Source of the DNA: Halobacillus karajensis
GTDB taxonomy: Bacteria; Bacillota; Bacilli; Bacillales; Halobacillaceae
Assembly: GCF_900108515.1 (NCBI RefSeq)
Contig: NZ_FNWW01000009.1
Location: forward strand, 42,959-106,958
Direction of reading: 5' to 3'
DNA: 64,000 nt
Shown here: piece after piece, positions 26,309 to 36,448 of the stretch
Layout: every line of letters begins with the position of its first letter
Position numbering within the stretch: the first letter of the stretch is position 1
Notes under the pieces: model-generated
Told to the model about the DNA's origin: nothing
Databases searched by the model: none
What the model saw: the letters and a program-made list of their open reading frames with translations, nothing else
Program-made: the position numbers and the translations under genes

Positions 26309-29300
26309 ATGTTTAATAACCAAAAAAATGGGCGAAAAAAGCTGGATTTCCGCTCTTTGTGGGAAAGTGGGACCATCCAGAAAAACAGCCGGATTACCTA
26401 TGATGTCGTATGGAACGTCATCTTATTTTTTATCATCATCGGTGTAATCGGGCTGTTCTTCGCTGGTGGAGTCGGCGCAGGCTATTTCGCTTCCCTGGTC
26501 AAGGACGAAGAGGTCCGAAGTGAAGAAAATATGAAAGAAACCATTTATAATTATGCTGAAACCTCGACCATGTATTTCAATGACGAAAATGAAATCGGGG
26601 ACATCAGATCAGATCTCTATCGGGAAGAAGTCCAATTGGACCAAGTTAGTGAGCATTTAAAAAATGCCGTGATTGCGACAGAAGATGAATATTTCGGTGA
26701 ACATAAAGGCGTCGTACCTAAAGCTGTTATGCGGGCTGTGGTACAGGAAGTAACCAACTCTTCTGTTAAATCAGGGGGGAGTACCCTGACTCAACAGCTT
26801 GTTAAAAACCAAATCTTAACGAATGAAGTTTCTTTTGAAAGAAAAGCAAAAGAAATGCTTCTTGCTTTAAGGATTGAAAGGTTCCTTGAAAAAGATGAAA
26901 TTTTAGAAGCCTACTTAAATATCGTATCTTTAGGCAGAAATTCAAATGGTCAAAATGTTGCGGGTGTCCAGACTGCCGCGCAGGGAATCTTTGGTGTGGA
27001 TGCTAAAGATCTAACGCTCGCACAATCGGCCTATATTGCCGGGATGCCTCAATCCCCATTCGGCTATACCCCATTCTATAATGATGGTTCAATTAAAGAA
27101 CCAGAAAACTTGCAGCCAGGAATTGACCGAATGCACGAAGTTTTAGAACGGATGTTGGAGGCTGGTTATATCACGAAGGCTGAATATGATGAGGCCATGG
27201 AATTTCAAATTAATGAAGAAACCTTAGCTGATCCAAAAGCTACTGTTCTAGGTACTTATCCAGCGATCAATCAGGAAGTTCACTCCAGAGCTAAGAAACG
27301 AATCAAAGAATACTTAATGGAAAAAAATGGCCACACAGAAGAAGACCTTGCTGAAGATGAATCTCTTCGTGAAGAGTATAATACAATGGCCGAACGTGAA
27401 CTATCTTCCGGCGGATACAAGATTCATACAACAATAGATAAAGAAGTCTATGATGCCATGCAGAAAGTAAGAGATTCATATACAAAAAACAACTGGCCAT
27501 GGGGGCAGAAGACTGTCCTTAACAATGAAGGACAGGAAGTAAAAGTAGACACTCCCCTTCAACTGGGTAGTATGATCATTGAGAACTCCACAGGAAAAAT
27601 ATATGGCTTTATTGGTGGTTATGATTTTGAAGAAGAAAATATGAACCACGCCACACAAGCCCGTCGTTCCAATGGAAGTACAATGAAACCCCTTCTTGTG
27701 TATGGACCAAGCTTTGATATGGGAGCTGCTCAACCAGGATCTGTTATTGCGGATGTCCCTTATTACTATAACGGCGGAAAAGAAGTTCGGAACTTCTCAA
27801 GAAGTCACCGAGGGTTTGTATCCGCGCGATATGCGCTGGCAAACTCCTATAATGTTCCAGCTGTCAAGCAATACAACAAAATTTTAGATCAAAATCCTGT
27901 AAAAAACTATCTTGAGAAGATGGGAATGGGAGAAGACCTTGTTAAACAAGATTATTCTAGCGAATCGATGGCCTTGGGGGGGCTAAGTTACGGGGTTACA
28001 GTTGAGAACAATATTAATGCTTATGCTACTTTCGGCAACATGGGGAAATTCGTTGATGCCTATATGATTGAAAAAATCGAAACTAAAGACGGAGAAACGA
28101 TTTATGAACATGAGACTGAAGAAACAGATGTCTTTAGCCCACAGGCCGCTTATTTGACAATCGATGTCATGCGGGACGTACTAGAATACGGTACCGGACA
28201 AAGAGTACGCGGGTTGCTGTACAACCGCGGAGTTGACTGGGCAGGGAAAACCGGAACCTCTCAATCGACCAAAGACTCCTGGTTTGTTGCTACAAACCCT
28301 AACGTAACCGTTGGAATGTGGACAGGGTTTGCTGAAGGAAATATGCAGCACTTAAATTACAACCAGCGTACACAGGGATTGTGGGCAGATGTTGTGAATG
28401 CTGTTTCTGAAATCCGCCCTGAATTGATGATTCCAACTAGTGGATTCCAAAGCCCTGGTGGTCTTGTTACTAGGTCTTATTGTGCAACCTCTGGTTTACT
28501 TGCATCCAACTTATGTTCATCTATCGGTCTGGCTAAGAGTGATATCTATGATGCAAACTATGCCCCTAGTAAAGTAGATGACAGTTTAATCAGCGGGGAT
28601 TTTGTCAGAGTCAAAGATCAACTCGTTGTAGCAGGCCAAAATACACCTAGTGAATTCATTATAGATGGCGGCGGCGTCACATTAAGCCCTGAATTTTTAA
28701 AAGAGAATGGTTACACAAGCAGTGAAGTTTTGAGAGAGCTTCTACCGAATTCCGGTGCGTGGTCTAAGGTGGCTCTCCCATCTACACAATCGGTCGGCTC
28801 GACTTCTTCTTCCATTGATAATGATGGCCGGGCGCCAGCAGCACCTAATTCCGTTAAAAACAGTGGCTCTTCCATCTCTTGGGCACCATCCTCCAGTAAT
28901 GATGTCGTCGGATACCGCGTTTATCGGGCTTCTACACCTGGCGGTTCCTTTTCTCTTATCGGAAGCACTGTAGACCATTCACTTAGCTTCTCAGGGGATG
29001 AAGGGATATATGCTGTTCGAGCCGTCGATTACTTTGGTGAAACCTCAGGGTTATCCGAAACTATTACCGTAGGAAACCCTGGCGAAACTGATCCATCAGG
29101 GAGTGACTCTGGCTCTTCTGGTGACTCTGAAGGGGATTCTGGAGCTAATTCTAATTCAGGTAACTCAGACTCTGATAATGGTGAATCCAACGAAAATGAT
29201 TCCGGAGAAAGCGAAAGTGACTCAGAAGAAGGTAACTCTGATGGAGGGGAATCTGGTTCTGGTGATGACTCTAGTGAAAGTGATACCGACAGTGAGTCCG

Positions 29301-29413
29301 GTAACGGGGATAACAATCCTGGCTCTGAAAGCGACTCCGAAAATGAGGATTCGGCAACAGATGATGGAGCAAATGATGAACCAAACGATGAATCAAACTC
29401 CGGAGATGAATAA
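26309..29413 (+). CDS. Class A penicillin-binding protein with FN3 domain and acidic tail
   Basis: 1034 residues. Short basic cytoplasmic start, one transmembrane helix (about 35-58), a glycosyltransferase-51 domain (about 90-270) with ATEDEYFGEHKG and GGSTLTQQLVKN, then a transpeptidase domain with SxxK in NGSTMKP (about 460), SYN (about 513) and KTGTS (about 650). A fibronectin type III domain covers about 845-925, followed by a roughly 100-residue tail made almost only of Gly, Ser, Asp, Glu and Asn. It polymerises and cross-links peptidoglycan. Start at ATG 26309-26311 because AGGAGG lies 8 bases before it. The PBP1A-like gene sits between tyrS and acuA where B. subtilis has acsA. Confidence 0.93.
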   Translation: MFNNQKNGRKKLDFRSLWESGTIQKNSRITYDVVWNVILFFIIIGVIGLFFAGGVGAGYFASLVKDEEVRSEENMKETIYNYAETSTMYFNDENEIGDIRSDLYREEVQLDQVSEHLKNAVIATEDEYFGEHKGVVPKAVMRAVVQEVTNSSVKSGGSTLTQQLVKNQILTNEVSFERKAKEMLLALRIERFLEKDEILEAYLNIVSLGRNSNGQNVAGVQTAAQGIFGVDAKDLTLAQSAYIAGMPQSPFGYTPFYNDGSIKEPENLQPGIDRMHEVLERMLEAGYITKAEYDEAMEFQINEETLADPKATVLGTYPAINQEVHSRAKKRIKEYLMEKNGHTEEDLAEDESLREEYNTMAERELSSGGYKIHTTIDKEVYDAMQKVRDSYTKNNWPWGQKTVLNNEGQEVKVDTPLQLGSMIIENSTGKIYGFIGGYDFEEENMNHATQARRSNGSTMKPLLVYGPSFDMGAAQPGSVIADVPYYYNGGKEVRNFSRSHRGFVSARYALANSYNVPAVKQYNKILDQNPVKNYLEKMGMGEDLVKQDYSSESMALGGLSYGVTVENNINAYATFGNMGKFVDAYMIEKIETKDGETIYEHETEETDVFSPQAAYLTIDVMRDVLEYGTGQRVRGLLYNRGVDWAGKTGTSQSTKDSWFVATNPNVTVGMWTGFAEGNMQHLNYNQRTQGLWADVVNAVSEIRPELMIPTSGFQSPGGLVTRSYCATSGLLASNLCSSIGLAKSDIYDANYAPSKVDDSLISGDFVRVKDQLVVAGQNTPSEFIIDGGGVTLSPEFLKENGYTSSEVLRELLPNSGAWSKVALPSTQSVGSTSSSIDNDGRAPAAPNSVKNSGSSISWAPSSSNDVVGYRVYRASTPGGSFSLIGSTVDHSLSFSGDEGIYAVRAVDYFGETSGLSETITVGNPGETDPSGSDSGSSGDSEGDSGANSNSGNSDSDNGESNENDSGESESDSEEGNSDGGESGSGDDSSESDTDSESGNGDNNPGSESDSENEDSATDDGANDEPNDESNSGDE

Positions 29414-29421
29414 CTATATTT

Positions 29422-29460
29422 TATTAAATCCGATCGGGTACCCGATCGGATTTAATTTTT
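29422..29460 (+). terminator. Terminator after the PBP gene
   Basis: AAATCCGATCGGGT/ACCCGATCGGATTT is a perfect palindrome followed by AATTTTT. Confidence 0.9.
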
Positions 29461-29546
29461 ACGGCAGAATGAAAATATCAGGCCGTTTCATGTATAATGA
29501 AGGAAATCGGTAATAAATCTACTAATCTATTTCAGGTGGTGACTGA

Positions 29547-30194
29547 ATGAATCATGCAAAAACCTATCATTATGAGGCCTTGGACACGGAACACGGACCG
29601 GTCATCGTCGAAGGTCCACTGCCTTCAAAAGAACTGAATAAATACACGTTTAACGAAGGATTAACGGCCTTCCGACCTGCAGAAAAGCAGTTCGATGCAA
29701 TTAAGGGCATTGCAGATTTTGATGAAGGGCGAATTATCATAGCAAGGAATAATGAGGAAATTATCGGTTATGTTACTTACCTTCACCCTGATCCATTGGA
29801 ACGTTGGTCTGAAGGAAATATGGAAGACCTCATAGAACTTGGTGCCATTGAAGTCATCCCTAAGTTCCGCGGCTATCGAATCGGTTCCCGTTTGCTGAAA
29901 GTTTCCATGATGGATGACTATATGGAAAATTACATTATCATCTCTACCGAATATTATTGGCACTGGGACCTAAAAGGAACGGGACTGAATATTTGGGATT
30001 ATCGTAAAGTAATGGAAAAAATGATGGCAGCCGGAGGACTGACCCCTTCTCCGACAGATGATCCGGAAATCATATCCCATCCTGCCAACTGTCTGATGGT
30101 TAAAGTAGGTCAGCTTGTTCCAGAAACATCTGTTGAACAATTTGACAAACTAAGGTTTTTAACAAGACATCAATATCGCCAAACAGGGAGGTAG
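29547..30194 (+). CDS. acuA: Protein acetyltransferase AcuA
   Basis: 215 residues, GNAT fold. The acetyl-CoA loop is in VIPKFRGYRIGSRLL (about 106-120). AcuA acetylates the catalytic lysine of acetyl-CoA synthetase AcsA and switches it off; AcuC reverses this. GGTGGTGA site before ATG and TATAAT at 29493-29498. First gene of acuABC. acsA, normally divergent from acuA in B. subtilis, is not in this window; the PBP gene occupies its place. Confidence 0.93.
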   Translation: MNHAKTYHYEALDTEHGPVIVEGPLPSKELNKYTFNEGLTAFRPAEKQFDAIKGIADFDEGRIIIARNNEEIIGYVTYLHPDPLERWSEGNMEDLIELGAIEVIPKFRGYRIGSRLLKVSMMDDYMENYIIISTEYYWHWDLKGTGLNIWDYRKVMEKMMAAGGLTPSPTDDPEIISHPANCLMVKVGQLVPETSVEQFDKLRFLTRHQYRQTGR

Positions 30195-30198
30195 TTGT

Positions 30199-30846
30199 AT
30201 GTTAGTGGAAGAGATAATGAAGGAGAAAGTGATCACCCTATCCCCCGAAGATACAATCGAAGCTGCTCTGAAACTACTACAGGAACATCACATTCGACAT
30301 ATCCCAATCACCAATGATAAGAATGAAGTTGTCGGCATTGTTTCTGACCGGGATATCAGGGATGCAAGCCCAAGTATTTTCGAAAAAGAAACGATCCATG
30401 AAGAGCTAAAAAACCCGATTTATTCCATCATGACGGCACCCGTAACAACAGTCCATCCATTGGATTTCGTAGAGGAAATTGCGTCTATTTTCTACGAACA
30501 GGAGATCGCATGTGTCCCTGTTACAAGAGACGATATGCTTGTCGGGATTATTACAGAGAAAGATATGCTTTATACACTGATCCAACTGACAGGTACACAT
30601 GTGCAAAGCTCTCAAATAGAAATAAAAGTGATCAACAAACCTGGGATACTTCCTCAAGTAACACAAGTTTTTGGTAAAAGAAAAGTGAATATCAGCTCTG
30701 TCCTCATCTATCCCTATAAGCCAGATCCTAGATACAAAATTATCGTCGTAAGAATCCAAACCATGAATCCCTTATCAACAATAGAAGACCTCAAATCAGA
30801 AGGCTATGAAGTACTATGGCCGAAGATGCCAGGGATCCCATCATGA
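30199..30846 (+). CDS. acuB: CBS-ACT domain protein AcuB
   Basis: 215 residues. Two CBS repeats (about 5-60 and 75-135, with HIRHIPITNDKNEVVGIVSD and ACVPVTRDDMLVGIITEKD) followed by an ACT domain (about 143-205). Ligand-sensing protein of the acu operon whose exact role is undefined. It begins 4 bases after the acuA stop, and its stop overlaps the acuC start as ATGA. Confidence 0.92.
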   Translation: MLVEEIMKEKVITLSPEDTIEAALKLLQEHHIRHIPITNDKNEVVGIVSDRDIRDASPSIFEKETIHEELKNPIYSIMTAPVTTVHPLDFVEEIASIFYEQEIACVPVTRDDMLVGIITEKDMLYTLIQLTGTHVQSSQIEIKVINKPGILPQVTQVFGKRKVNISSVLIYPYKPDPRYKIIVVRIQTMNPLSTIEDLKSEGYEVLWPKMPGIPS

Positions 30847-32018
30847 CTTGTCATTCTGGATTTGTCTATACCGATGACTTTACGACATACCGCTTCCGTG
30901 ACGATCATCCATTTAACCAAATGCGCGTCGTCCTTACTAAAGAACTGCTGGAATCTACAGGCTATTTATCAGAAAAAGATATAATAGCCCCTCGCCTTGC
31001 AACAGAAAAAGAACTATTACTGGCGCACAGCAGATCTTATATTGAAGCTGTAAAAAAAGCTGGTCAGGGATTATTAACAGTAGAGGAAGGGATGGAATAT
31101 GGAATAGGGACAGAAGATACTCCCATGTTCAAGGGGATGCACGAAGCTTCCCAGTTGCTTGTGGGAAGTACCCTAGCTGCCATAGATGCTGTAATGAAAG
31201 GAGAAGTAAAACATGCGTTAAATCTAGGAGGAGGACTCCATCATGGTTTCGAACGTAAAGCATCCGGCTTTTGTATATATAATGATTGTGCTGTTGGAAT
31301 TAAATACCTTCGACAGAAATACAATTGCAAGGTGCTTTATGTAGATACAGATGCTCATCACGGAGATGGAGTTCAATGGGCTTTCTACGATGACCCTAAT
31401 GTTTGTACCTTCTCTATTCATGAAACCGGACGGTACTTATTTCCAGGCACAGGTCATGTGAATGAGCGAGGATTAAAAGAAGGGTATGGATATTCCTTTA
31501 ATCTCCCCATTGATGCCTTCACAGAAGATGACTCCTTTTTACATGTTTATGAAGACGCTTTCAGTGAAATCGTAGAATTCTTCCAGCCAGACGTTATCAT
31601 CACTCAAAATGGTGCCGATGCCCACTACTTAGACCCATTAACTCATTTGTGTTCCACTATGAAGATTTACGAACGTATTCCAAAGTTGGCGCATAGGCTT
31701 GCTCATGAGAATTGTCATGGGAAATGGATTGCTTTAGGTGGCGGAGGTTATGATATATGGAGAGTTGTTCCACGCGCCTGGGCTCAAATATGGAAGGTTA
31801 TGAATGATGACATCCCCTTCCAGGGGGAACTGCCTGGAGAATGGCTTCAGAAATGGCAGAGACATGCCCCTTTGCCTTTAATAAATACATGGAATGACCC
31901 ACCCGGGGCGTGTAAACCAATTCCACGCAGAAGGGAAATTAACGAGAAAAATAAGAAGCTCCTTGAAAAGGCCTTACAGTTAATCCATAACCAAAAGAAG
32001 TACAATTCCATTCAATAG
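30843..32018 (+). CDS. acuC: AcuC protein deacetylase (histone deacetylase family)
   Basis: 391 residues. Zn-dependent class I HDAC fold: NLGGGLHHGFE (about 126-136), YVDTDAHHGDGVQWAFYDD (about 164-182) with Zn-binding Asp/His, and QNGADAHYLDPLTHL (about 245-259). Removes the acetyl group placed on AcsA by AcuA. Start ATG 30843-30845 overlaps the acuB stop; the longer ORF from 30816 is inside acuB and is rejected. Last gene of the operon. Confidence 0.94.
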   Translation: MTCHSGFVYTDDFTTYRFRDDHPFNQMRVVLTKELLESTGYLSEKDIIAPRLATEKELLLAHSRSYIEAVKKAGQGLLTVEEGMEYGIGTEDTPMFKGMHEASQLLVGSTLAAIDAVMKGEVKHALNLGGGLHHGFERKASGFCIYNDCAVGIKYLRQKYNCKVLYVDTDAHHGDGVQWAFYDDPNVCTFSIHETGRYLFPGTGHVNERGLKEGYGYSFNLPIDAFTEDDSFLHVYEDAFSEIVEFFQPDVIITQNGADAHYLDPLTHLCSTMKIYERIPKLAHRLAHENCHGKWIALGGGGYDIWRVVPRAWAQIWKVMNDDIPFQGELPGEWLQKWQRHAPLPLINTWNDPPGACKPIPRRREINEKNKKLLEKALQLIHNQKKYNSIQ

Positions 32019-32116
32019 AAAATTAAAAAGCTCATGCGCCTCATTCATCTCCTTGGTTTCTTATGCACCTTGAGGAATGGCATAAAACCAGAAACACCTT
32101 GGTACCTCTTGAAAAA

Positions 32117-32156
32117 ATGAAAAGCCACTACTTTGTCAGTAGTGGCTTTTTAAGTA
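32117..32156. terminator. Bidirectional terminator between acuC and motS
   Basis: AAAAGCCACTACT and AGTAGTGGCTTTTT with T runs on both strands. The motS stop lies within its edge. Confidence 0.85.
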
Positions 32157-32953
32157 GATTCTTTTGCATCAGAACTATTATATTCCGGATCTAGGATCAC
32201 GATTTCAACCCTACGGTTCTTGCTCCAATTCTTTTCTGAGTCATTAGGAACAACCGGCCTTGTTTCTCCATAGGCGACAGCTGTAAGTCGTTTAGGATCC
32301 AACCTCTCTGTCTGATTGATTAAATAGCGAACCACACTGCTTGCCCTTGCCCCTGAAAGTTCCCAGTTCGAAGGGTAACGATAGGTGTTAATTTGACGGT
32401 TATCCGTATGTCCTTCTACTTTAACGAAATTAGGTATATTTTCTAATAATGTACCCACCTTCGTCAAAAATGGTTTGGCTCCATCAAGAATTTCCGCTCG
32501 GCTCGTTTCAAATAGTAATTGTTCTTCTAAGACTAATACAACTCCACGGTCGGATTGTGTAGCCGATATGATATCACTTAAGTCATTCTCCTTTAGATAC
32601 TCATCGACTTCTTCTTTAAGCTTATCAAGATCTTCAGCAGCATCCTTTTCATCCATATCAGCAGCCAGATGGTCTGGATTCTCTGTAGGGGATTCAAACT
32701 CATTGTTTTTCTTCCCATTCTCTTGAATTTTCGTTTGCTCTGTAGGGTAGTCGTTCTCTACTGCCAAGGGATAAAAGTCAAAAATCATACGGTTACGAAA
32801 TGACTCTGCAATAGCTTCGAATTTAACAAGATTAATTTGCGACATCGAGAATAAAAGGATAAAAAATACGAGTACCAGTGTTATCATATCAGCATATGTA
32901 GTCATCCATTTAGGGGATCCTTTACGTTTTACTTTTCTAGGTCTAAGCTTCAT
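32150..32953 (-). CDS. motS: Flagellar stator protein MotS (MotB family)
   Basis: 267 residues. One transmembrane helix (about 20-42) with the ion-carrying Asp22 in YADMITLVLVFFILLFSM, a charged linker rich in Glu/Lys (about 65-125), then the OmpA-type peptidoglycan-binding domain with VEGHTDNRQIN and NRRVEIVIL. Pairs with MotP to form a Na+-type stator. The ATG overlaps the motP end by 11 bases. In B. subtilis motPS (ytxDE) lie just downstream of ccpA, exactly as here. Na+ coupling is inferred from orthology. Confidence 0.9.
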   Translation of the reverse strand: MKLRPRKVKRKGSPKWMTTYADMITLVLVFFILLFSMSQINLVKFEAIAESFRNRMIFDFYPLAVENDYPTEQTKIQENGKKNNEFESPTENPDHLAADMDEKDAAEDLDKLKEEVDEYLKENDLSDIISATQSDRGVVLVLEEQLLFETSRAEILDGAKPFLTKVGTLLENIPNFVKVEGHTDNRQINTYRYPSNWELSGARASSVVRYLINQTERLDPKRLTAVAYGETRPVVPNDSEKNWSKNRRVEIVILDPEYNSSDAKEST

Positions 32954-33770
32954 TAGCTGCTTCCCCTACTGTCCCGTCCTGCGGCAATTCCTCTTCCTCT
33001 ACCCTTTTTTCCTTTTCAGACAAGAAGGCACTCAATTTTTCTTCCAGGATTCTTGGATTCTGTCCATCCTGTACTCCCATAACTCCTTCAATAATGATTT
33101 GCTTCAAGTATATTTCATGATAGGTTTTATTCTCAAGCTTACCAGCCATTGGAATGAAAACTAAGTTTGCAAGCAAAGTACCATAGAAGGTCGTTAATAA
33201 CGCAACAGCCATTTGCGGTCCGAGAGTGGAGGGGTTAGTTAAACTCTGCAGCATTAACACAAGGCCGATGAGTGTACCAATCATTCCCCACGCAGGCGCA
33301 TACTCTCCTGCCTTTTCGATTATCGCCCTGCCCCTTTGATGGCGTTCTTCAACAGCAACAATCTCCGCTTTCATAATATCATTGATAACCTCAGGTTGAA
33401 TCCCATCTACAGCAAGTAGGATCCCTTTCTTAATAAAAGGGTCTTCAACTTCTTCTAATTCTGTTTCCAGTGCCAATAACCCTTCTCTTCTTGCTTTTTC
33501 AGACAATCTTACAAAAAGAGCCATTAATTCTTTCACATTCATATCACTCGTTTTGAAGGCCTCTTTTGCCACACGAATAGTCAGTTTCACTTCACTTATA
33601 TTGAAGTTTACTAGTATGGCCGCTCCAAGACCACCAAGAACGATAAGAATCGAAGAAAGCTGTATAAAGGATCGAAAACCTCCGAAACCAGCATTTGCCA
33701 TGATCCCAAACATGACCATGGCAAAACCAACAGTGATCCCGATGGGAGTCAATAAATCTTTTTTTGTCAT
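32943..33770 (-). CDS. motP: Flagellar stator protein MotP (MotA family)
   Basis: 275 residues with four membrane helices: two near the N-terminus (about 8-52) and two after a cytoplasmic loop (about 155-210), including EYAPAWGMIGTLIGLVLML. The cytoplasmic loop with charged Arg/Glu residues contacts FliG. Ends in an acidic tail. Located between ccpA and motS. RBS GAGGAGAGAG upstream. It is 51 bases from ccpA without a terminator, so read-through from ccpA is likely. Confidence 0.9.
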   Translation of the reverse strand: MTKKDLLTPIGITVGFAMVMFGIMANAGFGGFRSFIQLSSILIVLGGLGAAILVNFNISEVKLTIRVAKEAFKTSDMNVKELMALFVRLSEKARREGLLALETELEEVEDPFIKKGILLAVDGIQPEVINDIMKAEIVAVEERHQRGRAIIEKAGEYAPAWGMIGTLIGLVLMLQSLTNPSTLGPQMAVALLTTFYGTLLANLVFIPMAGKLENKTYHEIYLKQIIIEGVMGVQDGQNPRILEEKLSAFLSEKEKRVEEEELPQDGTVGEAANEA

Positions 33771-33821
33771 TCTACTCTCTCCTCAGTTTCAAACAAGTAC
33801 CATATAGTACTTTTATCGGTA

Positions 33822-34820
33822 CTATTTCTTCTGAGTTGAGTTTCTTTCGATTATTCGATGAGGCAAAATGACATTTTGTTCTTCCACTTCTTCTTTGTTC
33901 ATAAATTTAGTCAATAAGCGCATAGCTACGGCACCGATATCATACATCGGTTGTACAACTGTAGAAAGAGTCGGGCGAACCATGGTAGCTAAGCGTGTGT
34001 TATCGAAGCCAATAACTTCTAAGTCTTCCGGAACACGGATCCCACGATCTTGAGCGCCATGGATCACGCCAAGAGCCATTTCGTCAGAAGATACGAAAAT
34101 CGCTGTTGGTTGAGTTTCCATTTCTAAAATCTGCTCTAATGCCTCTAGACCAGAATCATAAGAATAATCACCTGTAACCATCCATTTCTCCGGATGATTT
34201 TCTCCATTTTCTTTCATCGCACGATTAAAGCCCTCTACTTTTTCTGTATTAATTACAGTATCTTCAGGACCAGAAACATAAGCGATGTGTTTGTTATTTT
34301 CAAGCAGTAGTTTGGTTGCATCGTATGCTGCCTCTTCATAGTTGATATTAACAGAAGGTGTTTCTTTTGTTTCATCCACTGTGGCAGCAAGTGCGATTGG
34401 TACAGAAGATGTTTTAAATTCACGGATATGATCTTCTGTAATATCTCCGCCCATAAAGATCAAGCCATCTACTTGTTTTCCTAACATTGCATTGATTAGT
34501 CGAATTTCTTTATCCTTATTTTGATCAGAGTTACTTAAAATAATATTGTAATTGTACATCGTTGCAATATCTTCAATTCCTCTTGCAAGTTCAGCAAAGA
34601 AAATGCTCGAGATATCAGGAATAATCACACCTACAGTAGTCGTCTTCTTGCTTGCTAAACCACGTGCAACTGCATTGGGACGATACCCTAACCTTTCAAT
34701 TGCATCATGTACCTTTTTTCTTGTGGCAGGTTTAACATTTGGGTTTCCATTCACTACCCTGGATACCGTTGCCATTGAGACATTTGCTTCTCTCGCTACA
34801 TCATATATTGTTACATTCAT
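33822..34820 (-). CDS. ccpA: Catabolite control protein A
   Basis: 332 residues, LacI/GalR family. HTH and hinge region [20 protein letters not shown] (2-21) and [20 protein letters not shown] are almost identical to B. subtilis CcpA. The core keeps the HPr-Ser46-P contact region. Binds cre sites with HPr-Ser-P; candidate cre boxes are reported before ackA and in the 49-52 kb region. Two adjacent ATG codons exist; the second (34818-34820) has better spacing from AAGGAGG. Confidence 0.97.
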   Translation of the reverse strand: MNVTIYDVAREANVSMATVSRVVNGNPNVKPATRKKVHDAIERLGYRPNAVARGLASKKTTTVGVIIPDISSIFFAELARGIEDIATMYNYNIILSNSDQNKDKEIRLINAMLGKQVDGLIFMGGDITEDHIREFKTSSVPIALAATVDETKETPSVNINYEEAAYDATKLLLENNKHIAYVSGPEDTVINTEKVEGFNRAMKENGENHPEKWMVTGDYSYDSGLEALEQILEMETQPTAIFVSSDEMALGVIHGAQDRGIRVPEDLEVIGFDNTRLATMVRPTLSTVVQPMYDIGAVAMRLLTKFMNKEEVEEQNVILPHRIIERNSTQKK

Positions 34821-34933
34821 CATGCATCCTCCTTCATCAAATCCTATCGTGCAATTTATTCAATAGGATAATCATACGATAAATCGCTTCCCTGCGCAAT
34901 ATTCGTAGTTTCTTGTATTATTATACCCTAATT

Positions 34934-34961
34934 ATTATAACGGATAGCCTTTTCATCGCAA
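34934..34961 (-). promoter_or_regulatory. Sigma-A promoter of ccpA
   Basis: TTGCGA, 16-base gap, TATAAT on minus, about 115 bases before the ccpA start. A second TATAAT at 34920-34925 is nearer but lacks a good -35. Confidence 0.55.
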
Positions 34962-35129
34962 AAGGATATGACAGTTTCCGTATGGAATAAAAAAAGAAAT
35001 AAGCTCATCCTCCAATTCGCTCTTGCCCATCATTATTTATCCAAGAATGGTTTAGAAAGTCCATTGAAATTGAACAGGCTCGTCTCCATTCAATACGGGA
35101 ACAACAACCATAAATTTGATCATCTTAAA

Positions 35130-35163
35130 CAAAAAAAGTTAGGCTAGTCTCCTAGCCTAACTG
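35130..35163 (-). terminator. Terminator after aroA
   Basis: GTTAGGCTAG and CTAGCCTAAC pair and are followed by TTTTTTT on minus. Confidence 0.9.
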
Positions 35164-35189
35164 ATATTATGATTTTTATCCGTCTTTTT

Positions 35190-36248
35190 TTACTTTCTTA
35201 ACTCTTCCATGAAAGAGTGGAATGTCGGAATATCCATTTGTTGGGCTGAATCAGACAGTGCTACAGCAGGATCAGGGTGAACCTCTGCCATCACTCCATC
35301 TGCTCCAATTGCTAGTGCGGCTTTAGCAGCTGGAAGCAGCAAATCACGGCGACCCGTTGAGTGGGTTACATCGACCATTACCGGTAAGTGAGTTTCCTGT
35401 TTCAAGATTGGGACAGCGGATATATCCAGCGTATTCCGGGTCGCTTTTTCATAAGTCCGGATCCCACGCTCGCAAAGAATGATATTCTCATTCCCTCTTG
35501 AAATAATGTATTCAGCTGCATTAATGAACTCAGAAATCGTAGCTGACATTCCTCGTTTTAGCAACACTGGTTTATTTACGGAACCTGCGGCTTTAAGCAA
35601 CTCAAAGTTTTGCATATTACGTGCTCCGATTTGAATTACATCCAGGTAATCTAATGCTTCCTCAAGGTCAGCAGGATTTACAATTTCACTAACTACTGCG
35701 AGATCCTGTTCATCTGCTGCTTGTTTCAACATTTTCAAACCTTCCAGGCCAAGGCCCTGGAAATCGTAGGGTGATGTTCTTGGTTTGAATGCACCTCCAC
35801 GTAAGAGTTTTATTCCTTGATCCTTAACTGCTTTAGCTACAGTAGAAACCTGCTCATAGCTTTCTACTGCGCAAGGTCCCATGACAAAAGAAGGTGCACC
35901 GTTTCCAACCTTTTCTCCTTTAATTTCAACAACTGTGTCTTCAGGCTTCTTCTTCCTGGAAACAAGCAAAGCTTTCCTGTGATCATCTTCCTGAAGCTCC
36001 AAGGCAGCTTTGAAAATTTCTTTGAATAAGTGAACGATCGTTGAATCCTCGAAAGGACCGTTATTATGTTGAGACAATAGGTCTAGCATAGCTCTCTCTC
36101 TTACGGGATCAAAACGATTCATTCCTTGTTGTTCTTTGATCCTGCCAATATCCTTTACCAGATCACCGCGTTTATTGATTAAATTTAAAAGCTGTAAATT
36201 TACATCATCTAACTGGCTACGCAACTGGTCAAGCTTCTGATTACTCAT
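35190..36248 (-). CDS. aroA: Bifunctional chorismate mutase / DAHP synthase
   Basis: 352 residues. Residues about 1-90 are an AroQ chorismate mutase ([20 protein letters not shown], with the RxxxxxxI and KxxxG helix), and 100-350 a type I DAHP synthase ([45 protein letters not shown]). Catalyses the first step of the shikimate pathway, PEP + erythrose-4-P, with feedback through the mutase domain by prephenate/chorismate. Known as AroA(G) in B. subtilis. It is monocistronic by its own terminator. Confidence 0.96.
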   Translation of the reverse strand: MSNQKLDQLRSQLDDVNLQLLNLINKRGDLVKDIGRIKEQQGMNRFDPVRERAMLDLLSQHNNGPFEDSTIVHLFKEIFKAALELQEDDHRKALLVSRKKKPEDTVVEIKGEKVGNGAPSFVMGPCAVESYEQVSTVAKAVKDQGIKLLRGGAFKPRTSPYDFQGLGLEGLKMLKQAADEQDLAVVSEIVNPADLEEALDYLDVIQIGARNMQNFELLKAAGSVNKPVLLKRGMSATISEFINAAEYIISRGNENIILCERGIRTYEKATRNTLDISAVPILKQETHLPVMVDVTHSTGRRDLLLPAAKAALAIGADGVMAEVHPDPAVALSDSAQQMDIPTFHSFMEELRK

Positions 36249-36448
36249 TGTTTCGTCCCCCTACAAAGAATTTAGTAAAGTTAATTAGAAAGATAATTTA
36301 AATAATTAGGGACAATTATAGCTAATATTTCGACACTTGTCACCCCTGTAAAGGGTTTTCATTAAATTCTTTAGTAAAAGTTGCCCGCTCAGGGATTCTG
36401 ATTCTTTGACATTAGTAATAAAGAGCTAGCTTTAGCATGTACATCCCC

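Noticed and set aside
29029..29316. Antisense frame of Ser/Glu/Leu repeats in the PBP tail
   Set aside because: Mirror of the Ser/Asp codons; the plus-strand PBP is certain.
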